A stretch of DNA of 64,000 nucleotides, taken from positions 14,370,512-14,434,511 of the forward strand of contig NC_012875.2 of assembly GCF_000003195.3 (NCBI RefSeq). The letters are read 5' to 3'. Positions 31,998-43,010 of this stretch are shown here, in pieces. Below the pieces are notes generated by a model. It was given only the letters and a program-made list of their open reading frames with translations. It did not search any database and was not told the DNA's origin. Each line of letters starts with the position of its first letter. Position 1 is the stretch's first letter. Position numbers and translations under genes: made by a program. This DNA is from Sorghum bicolor. Lineage: Eukaryota > Streptophyta > Magnoliopsida > Poales > Poaceae.

Positions 31998-32523
31998 ACT
32001 ACTACCAGTACACACCCCTTTGTACAGGCGGATTCCAATGGAAAAGTTATCAACTACAAAGTTTCATAACTTTTCAATATCTACAACTTTTATATTGGTA
32101 GTTTCTCCATCCGAGGTCATTTACAAAATTTGAATTTCAAATTTAAGAAATTCAAACGTAGTTTTCGATGACAAGATGATTTCCAATAAAAAAAATTATC
32201 AACTACAAAGTTTCATAACTTGTTGAGATCTACAACTTTCGTTTTGATGGTTTTTTCAAACGAGGTCATTTGAAAAACTCAAAAAATTCAATTTCAAATT
32301 ATTTCTAGACGCAGATTTCTTAAGAAACCACCTGTAGAAATATGACTTTTACAGGCGGTTTCTTAGGAGAACCGCATGTAGAAATGCATGCCGCCAGTGA
32401 AAATTGATTTTCATAGGCGGTTTTTGAGTTGGGCCCGCCAATTTATTTTTACAGGTGTTCTTTAATTGAAACCGCCTGTAAAAATTAAATTCCACCGCCA
32501 GCGTAGAGCCTCTCTGTACTAGT
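31998..32523. mobile_element. Degenerate second CACTA-family derivative
   Basis: The right end reads CTCTCTGTACTAGTG, i.e. CACTAGTACAGAGAG on the other strand, a CACTA-class terminus. The left end (TACTACCAGTACAC near 31998) is only a weak match and may have lost its first C. Near the right end the motif ACAGGCGGTTT or its complement AAACCGCCTGT recurs at about 32336, 32354, 32415 and 32468 as subterminal repeats. No coding capacity. The exact left border is uncertain. Confidence 0.6.
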
Positions 32524-32525
32524 GT

Positions 32526-32973
32526 ACTACAATGCAAAAAGAATCAAAATTTTTCAAACAGGGCTAATTGGACCTTATTTATATTATATATAGACATGAT
32601 AGCATGCTAGATTCAATCAAGAACTACGATATCAAATATAAGAATAGATTTCTTAAAACCTAAAATTTTTTTGAAGGCCAAAACTATGGGTCCGGAAAGA
32701 TCCCCACATTTTTAGAACTTTATTGTTACACCTTCATTAAAAATGATTTTTTTATGATTTGCACAAAAAATAGTTTTATAGATACGTGCGTGTCACACGA
32801 AAATGTAGAAAATTGTAAATAGGATTTTAAATAGTTTTAGTAACTATAATTAGATATAATTAGATATAGTACATGATTTTATATTGGAACAATAAACTAT
32901 TTTTGAATTCGCTGGCCTGAAAAAATAGGGACCCAAAATTAATTACAACTCCAGCCCAACACCCAAAATCAAC
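32526..32973. other. No feature recognised inside CACTA element
   Basis: AT-rich sequence between the small CACTA derivative and the captured gene fragment. I see no frame, terminal repeats or splice-consistent exon. Confidence 0.5.
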
Positions 32974-33485
32974 TTATAGCTCCTCTCCTGCCCCCGCGGC
33001 CGCGGCGGCACTCCTCTCCCTGAGATCAGTAGGGAAACACGTGTACTGCCGCCAGAACACGCCATTGATCCTCATCATCCGCACCGTCTTCTGCTTGGTC
33101 GTCGGCGGGCTCTCGACGTGCAGCAAGCCCGCCACTGCGCCGGTCAGCACCATGTCCTCTAAGACCTTCTCCGAGGGCGCCACCACAGAGACGAGCCACA
33201 GAACCTTGATGGCCAGCTCGGTGGCGAGCTCCGACACCCGCAGCATCGTCTTCGCTACGGCCGCCACCGACAGGTCGTGTTCCGACAAGGCCATGCGGCC
33301 CTCGGGGCACTTGCACAGGCACTTGAGAAGCAACAGTATCCGCTCTGCGTCGTGGCGGTCGTCGGCATTCGCGAGGAGCTTGACGAGGACGTGCACCGCG
33401 CCGACCTCCACGGCCTTGGTGGGGCCGATCCGGGACTGCTCCACGACGTCCAGGAGCACATCGAGCGCGCGGGAGCTGAGCCTCG
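32974..33485 (-). pseudogene. Captured fragment of a U-box/ARM-repeat E3 ubiquitin ligase gene
   Basis: Plant U-box (PUB) proteins ubiquitinate targets in the cytoplasm; their C-terminal armadillo repeats bind substrates. The minus-strand frame carries the C-terminal ARM part of such a protein: LSSRALDVLLDVVEQ, KAVEVGAVHVLVKLL, ERILLLLKCLCKCPEGRMAL, then KVLWLVSVVAPSEKVLEDM and the characteristic tail KTVRMMRINGVFWRQY followed by CFPTDL. There is no U-box domain and no start codon of its own (the open frame begins with a non-ATG codon). Residues seem to be missing near AVAGLLHVES, and the tail after FPTDLRE departs into Ala-rich sequence and stops at 32974. It lies in the CACTA element in the same orientation as the TNPA-like gene. 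The family call is from memory of its typical C-terminus. Confidence 0.75.
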
Positions 33486-33976
33486 GAGATAGGGGACGCG
33501 TGTGGACGGGAGAGAGAGAGGGATAGGGGGCTGCTAGATCTGGGGACTTGAAATTGTAATTTGAGAAGACATCAAAAATGAGGTTCTAAATAGGAGGTGG
33601 AGTTGATTTTTTTATCAAGTCTTTAGATTTGGAATAAGGGCTTGTTTAGGAGGTGGGCTGGAGTTGCTCTTAGGTTGTTGGAAATGACAAGATAAGTAAA
33701 TGGACGAGGACAACAATAGTAACCACGATAGAAATTATTTTCAAAAATTTATAAATGTTGTTGGAATGTTGAATTTAAAAAGATAAACATAAATTGTTAA
33801 CAAACACGATTTGGCGGCAGCTTTGCTACGAGGTTGTGCTCGAATGTTGGTGCGTCTTTGATGAGAATAAGAGCAACGTTTAAGGACGTGCTCTTGCACA
33901 CGAGGATCAAAATCACTATTATTTATTAAATTTTATTATAAAATATATTATAAAATAAAAAAAAAATGAAATGTCA
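33486..33976. other. No feature recognised
   Basis: Short GA-rich tract near 33507-33520, then AT-rich sequence with an A-rich end near 33940-33966. No gene or terminal repeats recognised. Confidence 0.5.
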
Positions 33977-34042
33977 TCGTCTCCCTCAGCCTTGATCAAA
34001 AGGAAACCTTCCCGTCTCCCTCAGCCTCGATCAAAAGGAAAC
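33977..34042. repeat. Tandem duplication, about 33 bp twice
   Basis: CGTCTCCCTCAGCCTYGATC followed by AAAAGGAAAC occurs twice in a row with one difference (T/C) and a small linker difference. Confidence 0.8.
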
Positions 34043-34940
34043 GCCGCTCCCTGCACTACCCATGCATGAAACTCGCCCCCACCCCGGCGCTTCCTCGCTC
34101 TCACGGAAAAACGAAACCGGTGCGCTCCCCCGCTCCTGCGCTCCGCTGTCGCCGTAGCACGCACATCGCGCCGCCGCCGCCCGCGCCCATCGCGCCAGCG
34201 TCGAGGACATCGGGAGCCCCATCCACGAGATCTACTCAGCACGTCGTGCCACTGCCGTCTGCTCCGTCGCACCGCTGCCGTCCGCGGGCGTCCTTCGTGC
34301 CCGTCTGCCCGACGTCGAGGACAACCGGCCTGGGTTTCTTATAGCTATGTATAATCCAAGATTTCGAGTAGCAGACGTTCTCCAACCCGTGCTCAACTAG
34401 GGCACGACTCAGAGAGAGAATTCCAACTGAAACCAATGTGTGGCTGAGAAAATGAATTCCCGATCACACACCAACACAAATCCACAAGAGATCCGGAGAT
34501 AATCTTCAGTTTGGAGAACCTGATGGGATCACCATCTAGAGTTCCTCAAGTGGCGGCTCGACAGGGAGTGCGTGCCTCCCTAAGACTCCAAGTCGTGCGT
34601 CTGAGCCCAATACGGCTTGCGTGCGTGCTCGTGCTCAGCAAAGAAACAACGTGGCCCAATCTTCTTGCGTATGTGTTCAAGAATTTTTTTGTCGCCGTTT
34701 ACAACAAATCCTAAATGGCTACCGTGTCTATCTCCTAGCTATAGATGAGCAACGACCCAATCTTCTTGGACACCGTACCAAAGATATTAACAAGAAAGAT
34801 CCCACTAATGTAATATTGCGGCAGCCTTGCAAATCAACTAACCATATTGTCACGTAGTCAGATGGGCGCCCCTTTATTGTCTCCATATTGACATATTAGA
34901 TAATAGTATAAAAGAAAAAATATACTAGTCCATACAACAG
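34043..34940. other. GC-rich patch (34050-34340) and unassigned sequence
   Basis: The GC-rich patch gives low-complexity Arg/Pro/Ala frames on both strands, none recognisable. It could be another captured 5' exon, but nothing proves it. The rest holds no feature I can name. Confidence 0.4.
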
Positions 34941-34944
34941 TGTA

Positions 34945-35030
34945 TAATTAGTCTGGTGGTTTGTCTAGGACCTAGATTGTCCTAGGGCATAGGTTCGACT
35001 CCTCTACCCAGCCTCTTATACTAGTTAATT
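34945..35030 (+). mobile_element. SINE-like unit with tRNA-type A and B boxes
   Basis: TAGTCTGGTGG (34949-34959) resembles an RNA polymerase III A box. GGTTCGACTCC (34992-35002) matches the B box consensus, 32 bp further on, as in tRNA-derived SINEs. I see no tRNA cloverleaf and no clear 3' tail or target duplication. Confidence 0.45.
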
Positions 35031-35204
35031 TTTGAATATTTTCTTAAAATTAACAATTCAATTATTAGGTGTAACTTATTTTTCATAAATAATTAACAAT
35101 TTACTTATTAGACGTGTTACATTTTAAAAAATTAACAATTCACCACAAGGTGTTTTCACATTACTAAATTCTATTTCAAAAAATTTCGGTTGCATGAAAC
35201 ACAA

Positions 35205-35505
35205 ATCTGTTGCAATAGTACTTCCTAATTGCATTCATATTCTAAACCGGTGCAATACCACCTGCATATTGCATCAAAAATTCAATACTAAGGCAACCAA
35301 ATGTGTCTGATGCAACAATTTCTATCTATGGCATCCCTTGTCCTAAATGATGCGATAGATCATACCTATTGCATTGACATGAATTACTATCGCATCCAAC
35401 TCTTTTTGGATGCAATAACAACCACATATTGCATCAGATTTAAATAACTGATGCAATAGCAACCACCTATTGCATCAGATTTTAGTCTGATGCAAGGGGA
35501 TGTGA
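35205..35505. repeat. Right subterminal repeat array of CACTA element
   Basis: About a dozen copies of TATTGCATC / GATGCAATA in both orientations, mirroring the left array. Confidence 0.88.
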
Positions 35506-35531
35506 TGCAATAGGGTCAAAATTTAGTAGTG
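35506..35531. repeat. Right terminal inverted repeat of CACTA element
   Basis: Reverse complement of 25665-25690, ending ...AAATTTAGTAGTG, followed by the duplication CAC at 35532-35534. Confidence 0.95.
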
Positions 35532-35534
35532 CAC

Positions 35535-37996
35535 CCCGGAGCGCGTCCTCGCCGGGCTTCTGCCTCGACGCCGTTGAAGCCCTGGACGCCGAGCCTGCCG
35601 CGGTCACCACGTCGCGCCCATGCTGCCGAGTTGTTCCAGAGCTACGCCACTGCGACCAGTACCTCGACGCGCCCTCGCCAAGCCTGCCCCTGCCGTCGGT
35701 GAGCCACCAGAAACCCCCCTATCTCTCCTTTCTTGTCATGTCCTCGCCTGAGTCCGGCCTTCGCGCCGAGATTTCCACTGTCGCAGGAAGCTGGAGCCTT
35801 GCTATGCACACGACGGAGCCCTGTCTCACCCTTCGCCGATCACGACCTGGGGGCACCATCGCCTCGGACACCATCTGTGTAGCAGCAGGCCTCCGCCACC
35901 TTCCTCGCGTTCGTCAAGGTCGACCTTTTTGCACTTAGTCGACGCCCTTCGCGACGTCGACAAAACCCTTGTTCTTTTCATTATACCCTTGTATGTTGGT
36001 GATACCGGATCACAGTCATTATCCAACCGTTGTTCGATCCATGGCGAGTTGGTCGAAAGAGTGTGATTCGTTCTTCTTCTCTCTTGTTCTCAATCCCGTC
36101 GATCCAGTAAGATGTGGATTAAGCCCCTTTTGCTTGTTTGATGTTTTGTTTCAAATCCCGCGATTCCCGCCGTTGCTATGGCGAGCGGATCAAAGGAATG
36201 TGAATCACGTGTCTTTCCCGCCTTTTTGGTTCTTCATGCTTAAACTCTTGTATGCTTGTACCTATATCGATCATAGCATTTCTTTGGTTCTTGTGGTGAC
36301 AACCGCACCGCAAAGAACCTTAGTGATGTCATAGTGTATTTAGTGCACCTAGGTTGTGGTACCCTACAAGTGGTTTGAGTACTCATGTTCTTTGTGAGTC
36401 ACTCTTTCTAATCCCCCGTATCTTACCATGGCGAGTGGATGGGAAGAAGTAGACCACTCCCCTTTTTCTTCTCTCCTTGTTCCACCCTCTCTTGGCTCTC
36501 GCCAACTACAATGGCGTATGGATTGAGAGAGACCGGAACTTCTCGTACTCGTAGTCTTTTCGATTCCCGTTGATCTCTGTGACACTCGGGTCGAAAGACC
36601 GTAAGCTGTGGTGTTTGCTTAGAATGAGTTAGAGTCTAAGCCATTTATTAAAGCCGAATAGGTTGACTCAGTTGACCCAGAAAGTACCGGCTAGGCTAGG
36701 ACTCTGACTTGTACTTAGTGAACAGCCATTCCTATTTCTTTTTAGCCCAGGGATCGGACATCTGCCAAGAGGGCTAAGCTGTTATCCTTTCATTGCTCTT
36801 TTATTGCAGTCGTTCTTCAGTGTTTTGTCGCCTCTTTTCACAATCCTTCTAGGTCTAGCGGTCTGATTGTTTCGCCTTGTTTGTCGCTTACGAGGTAGTC
36901 GCTTTGGGGTTAGCTTTGATCGGATCAGGACCCGTTGGAGGGAGGACATGCAGAAAGGAGGATCTCGGATGAGAACAACAACAAGTGCACTGAGGATCTT
37001 GGGAATGACATTCAACAGGTGCCACGTCCCAGCCAACCCCGTAGAATCCTATTAGACATGCAATAATGTAGATGCTAGTGCTTTACTTTTATGCAAATGA
37101 ACTGAGATAGGTTGCATGGTAGAAATGCTTGTGAGCCATTGCCTTGTTGCAACCTATAACCCTCGCACACCCGCTGTTAGGTTAGATGCTTGCATACTAC
37201 TTGCTACTGCTTCTACTACGCATTATATCTATGATGTGATGCATTGTGGAGGATTGGATGTGAGTGGATAAGGCACGTGGTGCCGCTAACTGGATAATGA
37301 GATGGTAATGGACTTGGGGAGATCTTGGCGTGCGTCTTGGGTGTGTGGTGAGGGTTGAGTCGACCGAGCAGGATCTACGACGAGTCTTGGGACAAGTCTT
37401 GCCGGAGGACGCTGCCTGGGCGTTCTCCATGGGAGATACCTGTGGCGGGTACATGTGACAGGGAGAGGTCCCAGGGTGGAGTGTCTTCGTGGGACGAAGC
37501 ACCGGGTTGGGAGGTGCTGTTTAGCACGGGGTAGCCGGATGTCCCGTCCAGCGGGGCATCATTTGGCCCCTCGTGAAGATGTCCTATTTGGTCACCCTAA
37601 GGACTGATATGTTCTGTGGACCGGGTCTTAGGAAGCCTTGCACCCCACTCGCTTTCATGGGAGGGAGACGGATGTACGACCAGCTAGGGTGGTGCCACTA
37701 CTACTAGGTTGTTAGCGGATAGTGTAGGGAGGTACGAGCATGAGGACCCACACCCTCCTAAGACAGCGTAGTGACCTGTGGGGCCCGGTACTACGCCTCA
37801 CAATCTCAGCATGCCGGTGGTACTCCGGTATGGCCCCAGTCCTGAGTGGTAGGGTGGCATCGTGTTAGTTGGAAGGCAGCCCGACATCAGCCTAGGCGGG
37901 GCACACCGCCGATGATGGTGATCTTGTGGTTAGTGCAAACCTCTGCAGAGTTTGGTTGATCGATCGATACATATGCCGATTCGTCGGCTATGGACC
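35535..37996 (+). repeat. 5' LTR of element X, segment 2
   Basis: It continues the LTR after the CACTA element, matching 55932-58169 of the 3' LTR. Compared with that copy it lacks roughly 440 bp or more between about 35990 and 36021 (the 3' LTR has an N gap and then 56489-56826 there). The last part, 37360-37996, has no partner in view because Z interrupts the 3' LTR. No protein recognised. It ends in GGACC (37992-37996), the left target duplication of Y. Confidence 0.9.
37992..37996. repeat. Target-site duplication GGACC of element Y (left)
   Basis: Repeated at 51669-51673 on the other side of Y. Confidence 0.93.
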
Positions 37997-40900
37997 TGTA
38001 ACAGAACCGCCCAATTTACAAGAGATCAACTACGAAAAACTCCCGCCAAAGCAGTTGCTTTAACGTAATCGAACTCTCATAAACCCGGTAGTCCGTGAAA
38101 TCACGAGGGATTTCAAACCAACCATCTTACAAGCCAAGATCGTAGTGATTCAACATAACAAGTCACATGTTACATCCATTTCACAAGTAGTTTGATATAC
38201 ATTGGAGTTCAAGGTAGTTATTACAACTTGAGTTGAAAAGTAGCGGAAGCAAAGTAATTTGAAACTAATATTGCCCTTATTTCAAATACATGCCAGTATC
38301 CAGGTCAACTCCAACAAAAGCAACATAGATGAGGTAACTAAGAAGGATCATGCCCATGATCTTACTCCTCTAATATGGTAGGAGTCATCCAACTCTTGCA
38401 GTAGCCATGATACATCACAACCTGCAACAAGTGGGAATAAACCCTGAGTACGAGAAGGTACTCAGCTAGACTTACCCGTCATAAACCAGAAATAATATGA
38501 CACCAAGGAGTATGCAAGGCTTTATTGGTGGAGCTAGCTTGACAACACTTTTTGCATAAAAATCTTAAGTTGCGACTAAGTAACCTTTTAGGTATTTAGC
38601 TCAAGTTAATAATCATTAACCTATCATCTAGATTAGCACCTGTACTAAAGCAATCACTTGATTAAGATACAACCATAGTACCCATATTTGATGTGGCATT
38701 TCCAACATCATCATCATACCATAACCATCCAAGTGTTCCATAAACATTACGACGATGACGAAGCTCAAGTCAAGTGCTCACTATCCAGGAGCGATGGCGA
38801 TTCGAATCGATTTCTGACCAGCTGGCGAGTTATTCCCCACACAAACCACACTCACTGATCAAGTGAGCTACAGGTCACCGTATTACACTATCCAGGACCA
38901 ATTCGCGGGTTCGGCAGGCACCGCCAGTACCCGAGGACCGTTCCGGCGACCGAGGTATCCAAGGTATACCAAGGTTGCGCGCCGCGCCCTCGTCGTTCTC
39001 CTCAACCATCACCAATACAGCGCATGGCGGCTCGACTCCCGGCCCGGATAGTGTTCAGGCTTCGCGGTCGGAACGACTTATCCTTCCAGCTAAGTGTGGG
39101 GCATGCGTTCAACATGACAAGAGGGCCGTCAACGATCGGTCCTTAATTGACACAGGCGGGGATAGATAGGCACCCAAGACCTCCATGTCTTGTTACTTCT
39201 CTATCATCGTCCCGCCCGGTCTCCAATTATTCATCCTCATCACTTGGTTATTTCCATGATAGCATATATAGCCACCCTTTTCAGGTATCCACCTATCTCG
39301 CTCAGGTGACAGGACATCACCTGGCTTCTACCGATCTAAGCATAGCTAAGCATTTAGATTCGATCCTGAATCTACATAGGGTCATAGGTATATTTACTGG
39401 ACAAGGAGTGATATATGCAGCAAGGGTTTCACCCAACTCCTATACATAATGCAACAATACATATATAACATATATTCTCAATTGCATTCAAAAGTAGTGG
39501 GAGACTCATAATGCTCCGGGGCTTGCCTGAGATTAACACTGAGTCAATTCAGTTAGTTGCTCCGTCTTGGTGACATCTAAGGTCACAACACTTGCTTAGA
39601 CCTTCCACCTTCGGGATGGGTCCACCCAACACCATCTTCGGGTTTGTTTCCACATCATGCCCTTCACGTGATTCATCTAGCGCACCTAGATGAGATGCAA
39701 GATGCAAGTGCATGAATATGCAGAATAGTGACACAACATGCATTACATAAAAGTATGCAAGACACATGCATCTAAGTTATTTAACTAACATCACACAACT
39801 AACTATAGAGAGCAAGCATATCAATAATAACACAAGTTTAACAGGGTTACAAGTGTATTACTTAATCACCACTAAAGACATGAATCATACTTAGATCACA
39901 CAAAGTAAAGCAATCAAGCATTCATGTATTTCAGCAATTTTGGACATACATGCAGCAACTCAGTAAACAATTCATAACTAGAGCTACACAGCTCCAAAAA
40001 CTATGCAATAGGACATTCTGGAAAGATTATAAAATCATCTACGATTCATCTTTAATCATATTAGCATGATTAACAAGTTAACCAAGTCAAACATGCATGA
40101 CCATATAATCTGGTCCAGGAATTTCCAGAGAACAAGCATTTTAAAGGATGAAATTCATACTACTGTAACTCATAAACCACTTAGCCAAATGATATGAAAC
40201 TTTACCACAAGATATGTTAATAAATTATCTACATATTTTATATAGACAAGTTGCACAAGAAACATCATTTATATCATGAAATTAGTTGCACAATCAAAAC
40301 TGCTCATGCTGCCCAAACAGTAGGGGTACAATTACACACAGAAAACTGATAGGAAATTCAAAGCAGCATAACTGGAGTTGTAAACCTCCAGCAAACATAA
40401 TTCTTATATTTGTGGAAAGCTTATAAAGTTACCTACAACTTTATTATTATCATCTAAATATGATTCCACAGTTAACAAGGTCAATTCATCCCATGAAGGC
40501 ATCTCTGTCCAAAACATAGACAGAATCTGTCATGCTACATTAAACAGCTATAACTTGAGGTTCACATGTCCATAATTTATGATTGTGTACTTTCTAGAAA
40601 GCTTACGAAATTTTGAACAACTTTGTTATAAACATCTAGAGCTAAATCTACAACTAACAAGGTCTTACATTACAAACAATGCAATCCAGTATGGGTTTAG
40701 ACAGAAACTGGAACAGTACTTTAAACCACTATAACTCAACATGTGCTCAACCAAAAATTGTGCTATTTATCTTTTTGGAAAGCTCATGAAAAGTACTAAA
40801 ACTTATATATTTTCATTAAGGCATGATTCACAACTGAACTGAGCCAAACAATACAAACATGCAGATCCACTCAGAATAGGAGCAAAGGAACACAGGGTAC

Positions 40901-42971
40901 TTGTTATTTTTGTAACTCTTAATATATTGTTCCTAAATTCATGAAACTTTTACCAGTCCTCAAATATCATATGAAAAGCATGTCATAATATTTTCACATT
41001 TGTTTGGGCAATAACACAGCAGTTATGAAAAAGACAAATATAACAAGCAATTAAAACCTAACAGCATAAATCTATTTTTACGACTAAAACTTCAAACTAA
41101 ACCATGCCATATTATAGATCTACTGCATAGAGAATTTCATAAGGATTCCAAAAAGTCCACATTTGCTATTTTACGACTTTTCTATGAATTACTATGCATT
41201 TCCAAAGTTCATACAATAAATCTGCAAAAACAAAGGATAAAGGAAAACGACTTTGCACCGGGGACCCTGAGTTTTTCACGAATCAAATCTGAGTCTGTGG
41301 TACGCATCTGGAACCCTGTGTTGTTTCTTATTCCAAACCGAGATCCTTCCATACCAGAAACCGAGCAGAGACATTCTCCATACCAGAAACCGAGCAGAGA
41401 CATGGCGAACAGCTTCTGGGGCAAGTGGCCAGCGGCAGCAGGGAGGCAGCCGGCGGCCTGGCCTCGGCTAGCCATGGCCACGCCTGGCCCTGGCCTTGGC
41501 CGGCTGCAGCCAGCAGCAGCAGGAGCTCGAGCTCTGCTCGAGGTCCATGGTGGCCATGGCGGCTCTGCTGCACAAGAGCGACCAGAGAGGGTTAGAGAGG
41601 GGCGAGAGCGAGTGGAGAACCACTGAGGGAGCGCAAGGCGAGCTCGACCCGCACTCAGCTCTCCCCATCGAGCAGCAGGGGATGGCAGAGAGGTGCAGCC
41701 CAGCTCGTGCATGGTGGACACGCACCAGACGCGCGTCGCCCATTGACGCATATCTTCGAGCACGTGGCGGGCAGCGAAGTAGGGGAGGTGGGATGCCGGT
41801 TTGGGCCACTTCTGGGCCGAATTGGACCTTGGGCCAAAAAGGAAGTTTGCTCACCTCGGCCTGCTCTCCAACTTTGATTAAGGGACCAAGGTCATTAGAC
41901 CAACAGAATAAGAGATAATTAGATGCCATGTGATGAGTGTCAACGTATTGACGGTGATTAGCAAAACAAAGAATTGATGATCCAAACCATGTCAAACTTG
42001 ATGCAACTTTTTACATGACCTTCTCCAAGTAATTGTCCACCACTTTTATTCTTGGACCAACTTTAGTTGCTTAACAAAAACACGAGAACACGGCATGCCA
42101 ACGGGTCGATGTCCGTTTAGCGATAAAATAACTTTTTGCTGTTTTGGGAGCTACTTTTAGATATCCAAATGAGCTCCAAATTTGATAACACTTGATCCAT
42201 TGGTTTTATCAAGAAGATTAATCCAACTCATATTAAGGAATCTAATTGAGTTACTATATGAATTTGGATGCTAAAATGTCACAAAGAAGCTAACTTGCTG
42301 CTGTCACTTTCCGGGACTTAGAATTATTTCTCCGGGCTAAAAAGCAGCAGCTGATTCGAACTTTGAGCCTCTGTTTGAACTATTTGCAGGCTGATTTGGT
42401 TCTTGACCCTTGAATAAAGTTTCTTCTACAGAAGGAAAACTACAACTTTTATTTAGGGCCAATCCTCATAACTCCAACCGAAGTCAAACTTTCACTTTGG
42501 TCAATGCAGTATCCTGATAAAGCTCCAAATGGGGTTTTAGGCCAATTCAAGCATTTTCTTGACATAAGCTCAACATGAACCCTTCATGACTTTTGTTGTA
42601 TAATTCATCTAGTGTCATATGAGCAAGTTTGCAAGGTTTGGTTGGTGACCCATGATTCCATTTCCTTAATAGAGTCATTCCAACAAGGATATAACTTATC
42701 ATTTCTTGTGACTTCTTGATTCCAAACTTCACCAAACTTTTCCAGAGACCAACATAGATTGGAATGGATATAAGACACATGGAAAAGGTTCCATTAGCAT
42801 CATCAAAGCATACCTTTTAAAAAGGCATATATTCAAGCAAGGTTGCATCCACCAAGCCCAAGTTGGGGTTTACTTTCATAGATTGACTTTGACCTCTTTA
42901 TTACCATTGAACTTTTCATGTTTGAGCTCAAACCTAGTACTTAGCAAGTGACAAACACCTGGGGTGTTACA
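37997..42971 (-). repeat. 3' LTR of element Y
   Basis: The + strand reads TGTAACAGAACCGCCC to GGGGTGTTACA. It contains a GC-rich island at about 41390-41880 with open frames on both strands (for example 41209-41763 minus), repeated in the other LTR. I do not consider these supported genes. A block at 38760-39168 is near-identical to one in Z. Confidence 0.93.
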
Positions 42972-42983
42972 GCCTTCCCCCCC
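42972..42983 (-). promoter_or_regulatory. Polypurine tract of element Y
   Basis: The minus strand reads GGGGGGGAAGGC directly before the 3' LTR. Confidence 0.88.
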
Positions 42984-43010
42984 TTAAAAGAATCTCGTCC
43001 CGAGATTCGG
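42984..43010 (-). pseudogene. Relic of the pol C-terminus in element Y
   Basis: On the minus strand the last codons before the polypurine tract read NLGTRFF-stop (stop at 42986-42984). Element Z ends its real polyprotein with NLGTRFP-stop at the same distance from its tract. Nothing upstream in Y aligns with pol by eye. Confidence 0.7.

Larger units (their letters stand above)
25665..35531 (-). mobile_element. CACTA (En/Spm) DNA transposon, 9.87 kb, non-autonomous
   Basis: The ends are perfect 26-bp inverted repeats starting CACTACTAAATTTTGACCCT, with a 3-bp target duplication CAC. The empty site in the 3' LTR of X (near 55931) proves the boundaries. Subterminal arrays of a TATTGCATC-type motif in both orientations flank the interior, as usual for TNPA binding in CACTA elements. 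It carries a TNPA-like gene (26765-30995, minus) but no recognisable TNPD transposase, so it should depend on a partner for transposition. Several smaller elements and a host gene fragment are lodged inside. Confidence 0.93.

Noticed and set aside
33026..33526. Other frames overlapping the U-box/ARM fragment
   Set aside because: Only the 32974-33485 minus frame gives the conserved ARM residues; the rest are shadows.
34066..34344. Possible captured exon, Pro/Arg/Ser-rich
   Set aside because: No recognisable protein, no splice context, low complexity; only noted as GC-rich patch.
41209..41763. 184-codon frame in Y LTR, repeated at 49918-50460
   Set aside because: Duplicated only because both LTRs are copies; differs by an in-frame deletion; no recognisable domain; overlapping frames on the other strand are equally open.
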